A stretch of DNA of 33,596 nucleotides from Alistipes senegalensis (GCA_023665825.1 JAMPDE010000003.1:1-33596), one strand, 5' to 3'; shown: positions 1 to 7,721, counted from the first letter of the stretch. The notes: a model not told the origin generated them from the letters alone. Made by a program: numbers and translations.

Positions 1-581
1 ATATACTCCGAATACCGTATCTCCGCATACGGATTGTCGCTGGATATGGTCTGGTGTACGGCCTTGACCCGTTTCCAGAACCACCAGCCTTTGTATTCCA
101 CCCACACCGCCTGACGGAGTGTTACCGGCACCCGGATTTCGCCTTTTAGCCGGTTGTCCTCGATGATTCCCGTCAGCTGGATGTGCAGCGTCAGCATCTC
201 GATTTTCTGCCGCAATATCGGAACCGTGTCCCGGATGACAACCGTATCCCGCACGACGGCATCGATGGGACCAGTTACCTCTACCTCGTGCCTTGCGGCC
301 GCTTCAAGGTTTTTGATTTTCACGCCGAGCCGTTTGATTCGTTCGGCATCTTCGGCTCGCAAGCGTTTGTATTCGTCCACCCGCAGCCGTAACGTATTTA
401 CGTCTACGGCCATCGTCGTCGAATCCACTCGGATGCGCTTCATGTCCGACAGCAACGCCTCGGTGTTGCCCCGATAACGGTCACGCTCTTCCCTGAGGCG
501 GCCATTGCGCTGCCACAGAAATGCGACAGCCAAGCCGAGCAACAGCACGGCAAGGCTCAGGTAACGGGTACTTCTACGCAT
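1..581 (-). CDS. Rz-like membrane-anchored coiled-coil protein (probable inner-membrane spanin), 3' end cut
   Basis: An open frame of 193 codons starts with ATG at 581 and runs off the left edge of the window. The protein begins MRRSTRYLSLAVLLLGLAVA, a single N-terminal membrane segment after a short positive N-terminus. It continues with about 90 charged, heptad-like residues and ends in view with a tryptophan-rich patch (YKGWWFWKR, about residues 168-176). One anchor plus a long coiled coil at the end of a lysis cassette is the layout of Rz-type i-spanins, which help disrupt the outer membrane at lysis; assignment to that role is inference from architecture and position. The start overlaps the stop of the upstream 70-residue gene by 8 bases, as in a tightly packed operon. 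No separate o-spanin is visible; it could lie beyond the edge. Confidence 0.75.
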   Translation of the reverse strand, partial: MRRSTRYLSLAVLLLGLAVAFLWQRNGRLREERDRYRGNTEALLSDMKRIRVDSTTMAVDVNTLRLRVDEYKRLRAEDAERIKRLGVKIKNLEAAARHEVEVTGPIDAVVRDTVVIRDTVPILRQKIEMLTLHIQLTGIIEDNRLKGEIRVPVTLRQAVWVEYKGWWFWKRVKAVHQTISSDNPYAEIRYSEY

Positions 582-786
582 GGCGGACGGACTCTATCGG
601 GATGAACCACTCGTATTCCTCTTGGAACGGGTCTTTGAGGAATACCATATAGCCTTTGTTGCTGCGCCGTTCGGGACCCGTCAGGTCTTCCGACACGACG
701 CCCGTTTTTCCGACTAATTCGTCTAACATCATCTCCGTAAGCTGGGGCGATGCCACTATCTGCACGGTTGCATTTCTTTCAATCAT
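574..786 (-). CDS. Small hypothetical protein in lysis cassette (70 aa)
   Basis: A 70-residue soluble protein with no signal peptide or membrane segment, beginning MIERNATVQIVASPQL. It starts 9 bases after the lysozyme stop and overlaps the next gene by 8 bases, so it belongs to the same transcript. I do not recognise the family. The middle (about residues 25-45) is charged, and the C-terminal part contains an aromatic stretch (YEWF). Its place between endolysin and spanin suggests a late-expressed accessory, but nothing in the sequence shows a function. Confidence 0.65.
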   Translation of the reverse strand: MIERNATVQIVASPQLTEMMLDELVGKTGVVSEDLTGPERRSNKGYMVFLKDPFQEEYEWFIPIESVRHA

Positions 787-795
787 AACGGTTTC

Positions 796-1269
796 TTATT
801 TGATGAATAGGATTTTGAATTCTTCTTCCCGTCGCTTCTGGATGGAGGGAACGGCTTTCCCTTGGTAATGACAGTAAGCCGTGTATTCGGCATGAATGTC
901 CCGGTCTCCGGCTTCGAGTTTGCGGACCAACCGGCTTTTCGGACGATTGCCGTAGCCCAAGAGCCGGGATTCGCCCACGTTGTAGGCAAGCACGCCGAGC
1001 AGCAGGGAGTCCGCCCCAAAACGCCGGAATGCGGCACATTTCTTTCTCAGGTCGGCACGCAGCAACGAATCGGCGGTTCTTTCGGTCATTGCCGGAAAGG
1101 ATTCGCCCGACAATAGTTTGTGCCCGTAGCCGACATACGGATGATGACGGCTGTCGTGCATGCCCTCGTAGCGTTTGATGCACGCCACCGCAACCTCGAA
1201 GCGAACTTCCTGCGCCCGGACAATTCCGGCGAACAGAAGTAGTCCTCCGACCAGTATCCACCGCCTCAT
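796..1269 (-). CDS. Secreted GH24-like phage lysozyme (endolysin)
   Basis: The 157-residue protein starts with a signal peptide (MRRWILVGGLLLFAGIVRAQ, cleavage likely near residue 19-20) and continues as a compact lysozyme-type domain. The core motif is IKRYEGMHDSRHHPYVGYGH at residues 31-50: the glutamate at 35 fits the catalytic Glu of T4-type muramidases, and the PYVGYGH segment matches the conserved IGIGH-like strand. It should cleave the MurNAc-GlcNAc bond of peptidoglycan at lysis. The signal peptide implies export by the host Sec system, so a holin may be needed only to trigger activation or to depolarise the membrane. Start ATG at 1269 overlaps the upstream stop as ATGA, suggesting coupled translation. 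The catalytic Asp and Thr spacing differs from T4 lysozyme, as in other Bacteroidetes relatives. Confidence 0.85.
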   Translation of the reverse strand: MRRWILVGGLLLFAGIVRAQEVRFEVAVACIKRYEGMHDSRHHPYVGYGHKLLSGESFPAMTERTADSLLRADLRKKCAAFRRFGADSLLLGVLAYNVGESRLLGYGNRPKSRLVRKLEAGDRDIHAEYTAYCHYQGKAVPSIQKRREEEFKILFIK

Positions 1270-1556
1270 CGGTTGTGTTTTAGGAGTTCCTTGATGTCCT
1301 CGCGCATCTCCCGGATGTCGGTCTGGAGCGAGGTGAACTGGGTCATGGTGGCCTCGAACACGGCTTTATCGAGCTTGATGGCGTCGATGCGTTCGTACTG
1401 GTCCTGCACTTTGAGCTCTAATGTCTGACAGCGGCGGGTCAGTTCGTTGATGTGTTCGGTGTTGCTGACGTGCTGCACGTAGAGGGTCACGGCAAAGGAG
1501 ACGATAACCAGTATCGTCCGCAGGTTGTCGCTGATGAAGTTTCTTACTTGTGTCAT
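1266..1556 (-). CDS. Single-pass membrane protein with coiled coil (holin-associated or antiholin-like)
   Basis: A 96-residue protein with one hydrophobic segment (about residues 14-28, LRTILVIVSFAVTLYV) followed by about 65 residues of charged, heptad-like helix ending in KELLKHNR. It overlaps both neighbours with ATGA junctions: the 58-residue membrane protein upstream and the lysozyme downstream. Small one-span proteins with a cytoplasmic or periplasmic coiled coil are common next to phage endolysins and may act as holin, antiholin or accessory. The sequence alone does not decide which. It has no similarity I can name. Confidence 0.75.
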   Translation of the reverse strand: MTQVRNFISDNLRTILVIVSFAVTLYVQHVSNTEHINELTRRCQTLELKVQDQYERIDAIKLDKAVFEATMTQFTSLQTDIREMREDIKELLKHNR

Positions 1557-1729
1557 GATGGATTTTGAATGAGTATTGAAAAAGCGTTCGTGATGGCCTC
1601 CATGAGCCGGGCGGCGACCTCGGAATCCTTGAACAGCCCGTATAGGAGCAGAAGGAGGATGACAGCGATGTAAAGCGACCGTTCGAGGGTGCGGCGGTTG
1701 ATTTTCCGTTTGGGTTCGGGCTTATTCAT
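1553..1729 (-). CDS. Small membrane protein, holin candidate (58 aa)
   Basis: The likely start is ATG at 1729, giving MNKPEPKRKINRRTLERSLY, a very basic N-terminus followed by the hydrophobic segment IAVILLLLLYGLF (about residues 21-33) and an amphipathic C-terminal helix. The frame stays open further upstream inside the terminase gene, but that extension is out-of-frame terminase sequence with an unnatural composition, so I reject it. The gene overlaps the terminase stop by 8 bases and the next membrane gene by 4. Size, charge and the adjacent lysozyme make it the better of two holin candidates. Confidence 0.7.
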   Translation of the reverse strand: MNKPEPKRKINRRTLERSLYIAVILLLLLYGLFKDSEVAARLMEAITNAFSILIQNPS

Positions 1730-2246
1730 GGGGAGGCGTCTGAGGTACGATGACGTTGAAGACCACGCCGCCCTCGCCGCCGTCGATGCGCAGTTTGGTC
1801 TCCTGCGAGCATTTGATGGGATACAGCTCCATGAGGGCTTTGGCGGCATTGACGGCGACGGCACGCAGCGGTGCCGGCGAAAGAGGCACGCCGAATTTGT
1901 CGGTGTACTCGGCCGAGGAGGTTTCGCTCATCACGGCTTTGAGCGTTTCGGCCACCTGCAAACGGGTGGCGATGGTCTCGACGTCGAACTGTACGCTGTC
2001 TATCATCTCCCGGATGCGGGCGGAGATGTTGGGACGCCCCAACAGCAGCCGACTGGCGATGGGGACGTTCTTGCCCTTGCCGAACACCTCCTCGTAGCAT
2101 TTGCGGTGGTTGCCGGCGAACTGCACACCGCCGGATACGTACAGCTCGCAGAATTTGTCCTCGTCCTCCGTCAGCGGCTTTTCCGCCAACGGAACGGGAG
2201 CCACAGGCAAAGCCCCGCTTGTTTTATCGATTTCTTTGTCTTTCAT
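1722..2246 (-). CDS. terS: Terminase small subunit
   Basis: This 174-residue protein carries the pattern of the terminase small subunit family: LTEDEDKFCELYVSGG (about residues 25-40), then a helix with NHRKCYEEVFG and a second segment RLLLGRPNISARIREM (about residues 64-79), which form the N-terminal DNA-binding helix-turn-helix region. The C-terminal half is likely the oligomerisation part. Such proteins recognise the phage packaging site and bring DNA to the large subunit. I chose ATG at 2246; a TTG at 2261 in frame would add five residues. The large subunit is not in this window, so the packaging genes are either split or continue beyond the left edge. Confidence 0.8.
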   Translation of the reverse strand: MKDKEIDKTSGALPVAPVPLAEKPLTEDEDKFCELYVSGGVQFAGNHRKCYEEVFGKGKNVPIASRLLLGRPNISARIREMIDSVQFDVETIATRLQVAETLKAVMSETSSAEYTDKFGVPLSPAPLRAVAVNAAKALMELYPIKCSQETKLRIDGGEGGVVFNVIVPQTPPHE

Positions 2247-2272
2247 CGTTTTCTTTATCAAAGAATAGCGGT

Positions 2273-2539
2273 TTAGGGGTTTGGGGGTTGAATAAACTCC
2301 GCCTTTCTCGCTATAAGCTGCTCCATCAACGTCTGATAGAACACGTCTGCCAGAGCGTTGGCGCAGGCCTCCGCATCGGCGAGCGAGTTGATGAGCCGCA
2401 TGTTGAACACCACGTTCAGGTCGTAGCCCGTGATGGCGGCCATCAGTTCGTTGCCGTCGTAGTTCAATACGCCGTAGGTCATGCGGTCTTCCACCCGGAA
2501 GGTGACACGCTCGATTTTTTCGTCTTTCGTCTCTTGCAT
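2273..2539 (-). CDS. Hypothetical protein (88 aa)
   Basis: An 88-residue acidic soluble protein beginning MQETKDEKIERVTFRVEDRM. The N-terminal half looks like beta strands and the C-terminal half (about residues 45-80, rich in Ala, Leu and Asp) like helices. It starts 4 bases after the exonuclease gene and lies upstream of the terminase small subunit, so it is part of the same transcript. I do not recognise a family. No cysteine cluster, membrane segment or nucleotide-binding motif is visible. Confidence 0.7.
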   Translation of the reverse strand: MQETKDEKIERVTFRVEDRMTYGVLNYDGNELMAAITGYDLNVVFNMRLINSLADAEACANALADVFYQTLMEQLIARKAEFIQPPNP

Positions 2540-2543
2540 ATTT

Positions 2544-3317
2544 TCAGATTTTGAAATGGTCCCGGGTCTTGGGAATGCGTTGTTGTGCGATGTCCGCTCC
2601 TTCGTTCTGCCGCAACCGCCGGCCGCACTGCACGACGATTTGCCGGGTGGCCGTCACGTCGGCATCAGCGTCATGGGCGTCGTCCAACTCGATGCCGAGG
2701 CGTTCGGCAACGAGTTCCAGCTTGTAGGAGGTAATGTCCGGCTCGGCGGCAAGGCAGAGCCGGGCAAGAGCAATGCTGTCCAAGTAACGGGGCTGGAAGT
2801 TGCCGTAGAAGTCGGTCGTACCGGCAAAGGCCTGTGCGAACTCTTTCTGCAAGCCGGCGTAGGCCATCATCTGTTGCAGGAAACCGATGTCGAACGGGAT
2901 GTTCTGCCCGATAAGTACCGGTTTGTAACGGGCACCTTTGCTCAGGGTGTGTCGGCGGACGAAGTCGATGACCTCCGCCGCCACCTGTTTCAACGCCACG
3001 CCCCGTGAGCGCAGCAGTTCCATCGTGATGCCGGTGTAGTTCAGTGCGACCGGTTCGTAGTCCATCGGCTCGGCGGTGTTTTCCTGTTCGACCTCCCGGC
3101 GGGTCTTCAATATTTTGCGCTTGGGCACTCCGCCCAACGGCTGTTTGTCGTAAGGGGCGATGTAGTTCACATACCGGCCTAACACCTCGAAGGTGTCGAG
3201 CCGCACGGCCTGCATGGCGATTTGCGTGCAGGCGCATCGGGTGCAGTCCAGACCGCCGGTCTCGAAGTCGAGCATGATGGCGGTATAGGTTCCTTGTTCT
3301 GTTTTCTGTGCTGTCAT
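2544..3317 (-). CDS. DnaQ-like DEDDh 3'-5' exonuclease (proofreading-type)
   Basis: The 257-residue protein contains the three exonuclease motifs of the DEDDh family: ExoI LDFETGG (catalytic Asp17 and Glu19), ExoII GQNIPFDIGFL (Asp143) and ExoIII HDADADV (His215 and Asp220). These bind two metal ions and remove nucleotides from the 3' end of DNA. The gene lies one guanylate-kinase-like gene away from the divided DNA polymerase III alpha, so the simplest role is the proofreading (epsilon-like) activity of the phage replicase. The loop between ExoI and ExoII is longer than in a minimal epsilon domain (about residues 50-95). It starts 1 base after the upstream stop. A role in recombination or degradation of host DNA cannot be excluded. 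Confidence 0.88.
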   Translation of the reverse strand: MTAQKTEQGTYTAIMLDFETGGLDCTRCACTQIAMQAVRLDTFEVLGRYVNYIAPYDKQPLGGVPKRKILKTRREVEQENTAEPMDYEPVALNYTGITMELLRSRGVALKQVAAEVIDFVRRHTLSKGARYKPVLIGQNIPFDIGFLQQMMAYAGLQKEFAQAFAGTTDFYGNFQPRYLDSIALARLCLAAEPDITSYKLELVAERLGIELDDAHDADADVTATRQIVVQCGRRLRQNEGADIAQQRIPKTRDHFKI

Positions 3318-3318
3318 G

Positions 3319-3834
3319 TTATCCTAATTGATTGATGATATACAATGCCTTTTCCTCGAACTCCCGTAGCGAGCTGTCGTTACGGATGACGGCGTCATAG
3401 GATTTGTCGGGCAGTTGCAGCCGCTCGGCGTCCCGGGCGATACGCTCCGGAGAGATGCCGCGCCGGCGCAGTTCGTCGGGCGGCGTGCGGAGCAGCACGG
3501 CGATGATGTGGAATCGTTCTCTGTATTGTTTGCGGAGCGCCACCAGCCCCTTTTCGTCGAGGACGTAGACGCAGCGCCCCATCTTCGGCACCTGGACGAG
3601 CAGGGCGAAGTATTCGTGGCCGCCGTATTGCGTGTAGGTCAGCATCTGTTCCCGAGGCGGTATCTCATGTTCGGAAATGAAGAAGTAGTCTTTCCCGTCG
3701 GTTTCGCCCTCCCGCCGGGGACGGGTCGTGTGGGAGACGATGACGGGAATGCCCAGTCGCATTCCCAAGTAGCAGGACAGGTGGGTTTTGCCGGTGCCGG
3801 AGTTTCCGACGATGGCGATGATGGTCGGTTTCAT
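3319..3834 (-). CDS. Guanylate kinase-like P-loop nucleotide kinase
   Basis: The chosen start ATG at 3834 overlaps the polymerase stop as ATGA and gives MKPTIIAIVGNSGTGKTHLS, with a Walker A loop GNSGTGKT at residues 10-17. A second diagnostic segment, SHTTRPRREGETDGKDYFF (about residues 36-54), matches the GMP-binding lid of guanylate kinases. The protein has 171 residues, shorter than the usual 200 or so of cellular enzymes. The expected activity is phosphorylation of GMP or dGMP (or another nucleoside monophosphate) for the phage dNTP supply. Its place between polymerase and exonuclease supports a role in DNA synthesis. The specificity is inferred, and a modified-base substrate remains possible. 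Confidence 0.82.
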   Translation of the reverse strand: MKPTIIAIVGNSGTGKTHLSCYLGMRLGIPVIVSHTTRPRREGETDGKDYFFISEHEIPPREQMLTYTQYGGHEYFALLVQVPKMGRCVYVLDEKGLVALRKQYRERFHIIAVLLRTPPDELRRRGISPERIARDAERLQLPDKSYDAVIRNDSSLREFEEKALYIINQLG

Positions 3835-6008
3835 ACGATGTGGATAAGGGTTGTTTTTGTACTTTGCAGGGTGTTCGTGCCGGAGTAGTCGCTGTATTTG
3901 ACCATGCCCGTCAGGATGACGATGCGGTCTTTCAGGGCGGAGATTTTGTCCCGGTGCGCCTCGCAGGTTTCGCTCCAGCAGACCATCTCCGCTATGTCGT
4001 TGTTTTGCTGGAGAGCCAGCTTGACGAACCGCTTCCGCTCGCCGGTCGTCCGGTCTTTGTAGGTGTGTTCGCTCAGCTCGGTGACGGTGGCGCACACGGC
4101 GGCACGCCTACCGTCGCCGGCAGGTTCGAGGACATCGTGCAGGCTCAGGTAGGAGGCTTTGCCTTTCACTAAGGCACGGGCGGGCGAGGTGTCGAAGATG
4201 CGGCGGTAGTCCACCGAGCCGATGCCGCTGACGGCGATTTGCAACCGGCTCCAGAAGTAGTGCTGTCCCACCGATTCCGCCGGGAAGTCTTTCTCCGAAA
4301 GCGTGAATCCCAGCTCCCGGGCGGCACGGACGAGCAGGCCGTAACGACCCGTCACGGCGTCGATGCCTTCCGTCTTGTCGAAGCATCCGGCCAGAATCAT
4401 GTTCCGCACGTGCCGGGCATTGACCGGCACCCGCACCGCCTCTTCGGCGTTGTCGGGGTCGTCCCAGTAGGCGTATTTCTTGAGTTTGTACCGGAATATC
4501 CGGTGGATGAACTGTTCGACGGAGGCGTAGGGACCGTTTTTCTCCCGCTCCCCGACGATGCAGGCGACGGCTTTGGCGCCCAACTGTTTGATGCGGCCGA
4601 GCGACCAGAAGATTTCGTCGGTGGCGTAGTCGGTGAAGAATACCTGCCGGGAGGTGTTGATTTCGGGCGGCACGATACGGGCTTCGGAGCAGAGTTCCAT
4701 CTCGGACATGAGCGTCGGAATCTCTTTGTCGTCGGCCCACTGTAACGCTACGGTGTAGAATGCCGTGGGATGGTTGGCTTTGAGGTAGGCGCCCACGTAG
4801 CTGGTAACGGCGTAGGCGGTGGCGTGGCTGGCGTTGAAGAGGTAGCCGCCGCCGGCTTCTATCATCTCCCAGATGCGTCCGGCATCCTCTTTCGGACAAC
4901 CTTTGGCGGCGGCACCCGTCATGAATTTCTCTTTCATGGCACGGATGGCGTCCACCTTTTTCTTGGAGATGAGTTTCAGCAGCCGCACGCCCTCCGCCAA
5001 CGTGAACCCGCCGACCTCTCGGGCCATCTGCGCCAGCTGCTCCTGGAAGACCAGCACGCCGTAGGTGTTTTTCAGGGCGTCGTAGGTACCCCAAAGGTAG
5101 ACGGGTGCCACCTCCCGACGGCGGCAGAGCAGGTATTTCTCCGCCGAACCGGAATCGAGGGTCGCCGGACGGTAGAGGGCGCTGGCGGCTATCAGGTCGT
5201 CGATGCACTCCGGACGCATGTCTTGCAGGAAACGGGTCATGCCCGGCGAGGAGAACTGGAAGACGTTCTGGGTGTAGCCCTCCGCCAAGATGCGGTAGGT
5301 CTTCTCGTCGTCCAATCCGCTGCGCACGATGCCCTCGAAGGTAAGCCCGGCATCGTATTCCCGGTTGCAGATGTCGATGACGGCCTGTATTTTCGACAGC
5401 TCCTTGATGCCGAGGCAGTCGTTTTTCAATAGACCCACTTCGTCGATGGAGTATCCGTCGAATTCGGAGATGAGCAGGTCGTCTACTCTCTTGATGGGCG
5501 TGTAGTCGAAGCATTCCATCGCCTCGCCGTCCTGCCGCTTGGGCGTGATGATGATGGCGGAGGCGTGTACCGAACCGCTGCGGGGCTGACCCAAGAGCGG
5601 ACGTATGTCCTCGATGACCCTCGGATAACGCCGGATGAAGTCCCGGACTTTCTTGTTGGTGGCGGCGAGCTTGAACAGGTCGGTCCACGTCATGTTGTCG
5701 TCCCCGAAGATGGCGGTGATGTAGTTCACCAAACTGACCGGCACCCGGTGTACCCGGCTGACGTCTTTGAGTACGGCTTTCATTTTGAGGGTCGTCAGCG
5801 TACCTGCGGAGAAGACCTGCTGCCGGCCGTCGGTGTTGTAGCGCCGTTCGAGGTATTCCTTGACCTCCTGCCGGCGGTCAGACTGGAAGTCGATGTCCAC
5901 GTCGGGAAGCTGGCCGCCGGCGCCCTGACGGTAGCCGTCGCCGGCAAAGGTGTCCGCTACCGCTGTCTTTTCCGGCAGGGTTTCGTATTCGATGCTGTGT
6001 ATCTTCAT
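3831..6008 (-). CDS. dnaE: DNA polymerase III alpha, C-terminal piece (catalytic aspartates, fingers, OB fold)
   Basis: The 725-residue protein begins with about 33 extra residues (MKIHSIEYETLPEKTAVADT and onward) and then enters the polymerase III alpha family exactly at the palm motif LPDVDIDF (residues 34-41), which holds two catalytic aspartates. The third is in LLKNDCLG (Asp197), after GSVHAS (145-150). The fingers region, a helix-hairpin-helix segment (HVRNMILAGCFD) and a C-terminal OB-fold (final 100 residues or so) follow in normal order. PHP and GRGS motifs are missing here and are encoded by the gene just upstream, whose stop overlaps this ATG (ATGA). Both products must assemble to form one active site. 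A clamp-binding peptide is not obvious. The split is discussed as a finding. Confidence 0.9.
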   Translation of the reverse strand: MKIHSIEYETLPEKTAVADTFAGDGYRQGAGGQLPDVDIDFQSDRRQEVKEYLERRYNTDGRQQVFSAGTLTTLKMKAVLKDVSRVHRVPVSLVNYITAIFGDDNMTWTDLFKLAATNKKVRDFIRRYPRVIEDIRPLLGQPRSGSVHASAIIITPKRQDGEAMECFDYTPIKRVDDLLISEFDGYSIDEVGLLKNDCLGIKELSKIQAVIDICNREYDAGLTFEGIVRSGLDDEKTYRILAEGYTQNVFQFSSPGMTRFLQDMRPECIDDLIAASALYRPATLDSGSAEKYLLCRRREVAPVYLWGTYDALKNTYGVLVFQEQLAQMAREVGGFTLAEGVRLLKLISKKKVDAIRAMKEKFMTGAAAKGCPKEDAGRIWEMIEAGGGYLFNASHATAYAVTSYVGAYLKANHPTAFYTVALQWADDKEIPTLMSEMELCSEARIVPPEINTSRQVFFTDYATDEIFWSLGRIKQLGAKAVACIVGEREKNGPYASVEQFIHRIFRYKLKKYAYWDDPDNAEEAVRVPVNARHVRNMILAGCFDKTEGIDAVTGRYGLLVRAARELGFTLSEKDFPAESVGQHYFWSRLQIAVSGIGSVDYRRIFDTSPARALVKGKASYLSLHDVLEPAGDGRRAAVCATVTELSEHTYKDRTTGERKRFVKLALQQNNDIAEMVCWSETCEAHRDKISALKDRIVILTGMVKYSDYSGTNTLQSTKTTLIHIV

Positions 6009-7720
6009 CGCCGTTCGTTTTGCAGGTGGAACAAAATATCCCGGTTGTCGAACAACACCTCGTCCCCAGCACGGAGCCGGTCGGCATAGACCGTGAGGCG
6101 GTTCCCGTTGCGCAGGACGACTAATTCGGCATCCCGGTCGAGACGGAGCGTCGTACCGTTGTCGAAACGGATGCGGACGACGTGGTCGGACAGCACTTCA
6201 TCGGTCAGACGGGTTACCCGGTCGGGATACAAGCCGGCACGCTCCGGCAGCAGGAAACGTTCGAAGAGCAGGTTGTACTGGATGGGGTCGATTAAGGTGA
6301 TGCCCAACAGGTAGAGCACGAGCGAACCGCCGGCGGAACCTCGGCCGCACCCCACGAGGATACCGTTGCGACGGGCCCAATTTACGGTGTCGTACTGCAC
6401 GAGCATGTAGTCGATGTTGTCGGTGGATTCGAGGATGTAGACCTCTTTTTCCAACCGCTTGCGGTATTCGTCCGCACGGTCTTGTGGAACTAACCGCCGG
6501 AAGCCCTCTTCGAGCAATTGCCGGAACATGGTGTGGCGGTCGCCGTAACGCTCCTGTTCCTCCGCCGTCATGTCGTAACGGGGCATGTAGTTGCGCTCGG
6601 TCTGGTAACGGGCTTCGGCACCCTCGGCGATTTCCACTGTATGGCGGCACACACGCTCGAAGAGTGCGTCGATGTCCCACCGATTGTCGTCGAATAGCGT
6701 GCGGAACTGTTCGTAGAGTTCGTCGACGTCTTTCAGGTATTGGTCGTCGCTCTGGCTGTGGGCGGCGCCCGTGGCGATTTTGTTCAGGACGATTTTCGTG
6801 CGGGCGTCGTCCCGGTCGGGATAGTGGCAGTCGGGAATCAAGACAGGCTCGACGAGGAAGCGGTCGGTTTCCCGGTCGTAGAAGGTATTGAAGAAGTGTG
6901 ATGTGGCTTTCAGCACTTCGGCATCCAACCGCTCGGCCTTGTATTCGGACAAATCGACCTGGTAGAATACTTGGTCGAAGGCCTCTTGCAGGGCTTTCAC
7001 GACGTGCCGGTTGCGCTCCATCCAGCAGGAGGAGAACTTGCCAAACACCAATACGTTTCCTTCGCCCCGGCGCAACAGTTCGGGCAGTTGGATGGTGGCA
7101 TCTCCGGCATCCACCATGACGGCTTTCTGGATGCGCAGCAGGTTCCGCAAGCCCCGCTGGCACTGGCAGTAGATTTTGACCTCGACCTGCTCTCCCTTGT
7201 GCGAGAGCGTGCAGGTGTATCCGAAGACGGGACGGATGCCGGCTTTGTCGCAGGCTTTCTGCAACGCCAGCGTGGCGCCCATCGTGTTGTGGTCGCAGAT
7301 ACCGAGGGCGGTATGACCCATCCACACGGCTTTGCGCACCCACAGCGACACGTCGCCCGAAGCGTTGAGCAACTCGTAGGGCGTATGGACGCCCAAGTGG
7401 ACGAATGGTGTCTGCCGCCGGCAGGAAACCCGCCGACCCACGTATTTGAGGATGTTCAATGCGAACCCCTCCCGAAGGGCGTAGTAGTACCAGTTGTCGC
7501 CGAACGGAAAGGCGACGTATTCGATGCCCTCGGCGAGCAGCACCTCCGGACGTTCCATCAGGTTGAATTCGGGTTCGCCGCCTTTCACGCTGAATATGGA
7601 TTCCACGCCGGAGAGGTCGGCGAGGAATACTTTGCCGAAGTCTTCGATTTCGACCACTTCCCGGTCGACGGGACGGTATGCGATGCGGTTTGCCTCCAAC
7701 CATTCATACAGTTCGTTCAT
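6005..7720 (-). CDS. dnaE: DNA polymerase III alpha, N-terminal piece (PHP domain and first half of palm)
   Basis: This 571-residue protein has an unusual leader of about 105 residues, then the PHP domain starting FVHLGVHTPYELLNA (His108, His112) with GICDHN (Asp143, His144) and PDCHYPD further on. It continues to the palm motif GRGSAGGS (459-466) and FERFLLPER. In ordinary DnaE the next residues are the catalytic PDxDxDF motif. Here the protein instead carries a 75-residue tail (497-571) with NGTTLRL and RLRAGDEVLFDN and then stops. The remaining polymerase is in the next gene. Several PHP metal ligands are kept, so residual PHP phosphoesterase activity is possible. The gene starts 2 bases from the end of the primase gene. 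Confidence 0.9.
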   Translation of the reverse strand: MNELYEWLEANRIAYRPVDREVVEIEDFGKVFLADLSGVESIFSVKGGEPEFNLMERPEVLLAEGIEYVAFPFGDNWYYYALREGFALNILKYVGRRVSCRRQTPFVHLGVHTPYELLNASGDVSLWVRKAVWMGHTALGICDHNTMGATLALQKACDKAGIRPVFGYTCTLSHKGEQVEVKIYCQCQRGLRNLLRIQKAVMVDAGDATIQLPELLRRGEGNVLVFGKFSSCWMERNRHVVKALQEAFDQVFYQVDLSEYKAERLDAEVLKATSHFFNTFYDRETDRFLVEPVLIPDCHYPDRDDARTKIVLNKIATGAAHSQSDDQYLKDVDELYEQFRTLFDDNRWDIDALFERVCRHTVEIAEGAEARYQTERNYMPRYDMTAEEQERYGDRHTMFRQLLEEGFRRLVPQDRADEYRKRLEKEVYILESTDNIDYMLVQYDTVNWARRNGILVGCGRGSAGGSLVLYLLGITLIDPIQYNLLFERFLLPERAGLYPDRVTRLTDEVLSDHVVRIRFDNGTTLRLDRDAELVVLRNGNRLTVYADRLRAGDEVLFDNRDILFHLQNERR

Positions 7721-7721
7721 G

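Noticed and set aside
4108-5688. Long minus-strand frame of 526 codons overlapping the C-terminal polymerase gene
   Set aside because: It lies wholly inside the polymerase gene in another frame, is extremely rich in Arg and Pro and has no family pattern. It is a shadow of GC-rich coding sequence, as are similar long frames elsewhere.
5878-6330. Active split intein joining the two polymerase halves
   Set aside because: The required first Cys or Ser, the TxxH motif and the terminal His-Asn are absent, and the total insert (about 108 residues) is smaller than known mini-inteins. I kept only the weaker claim of a Hint-like remnant.
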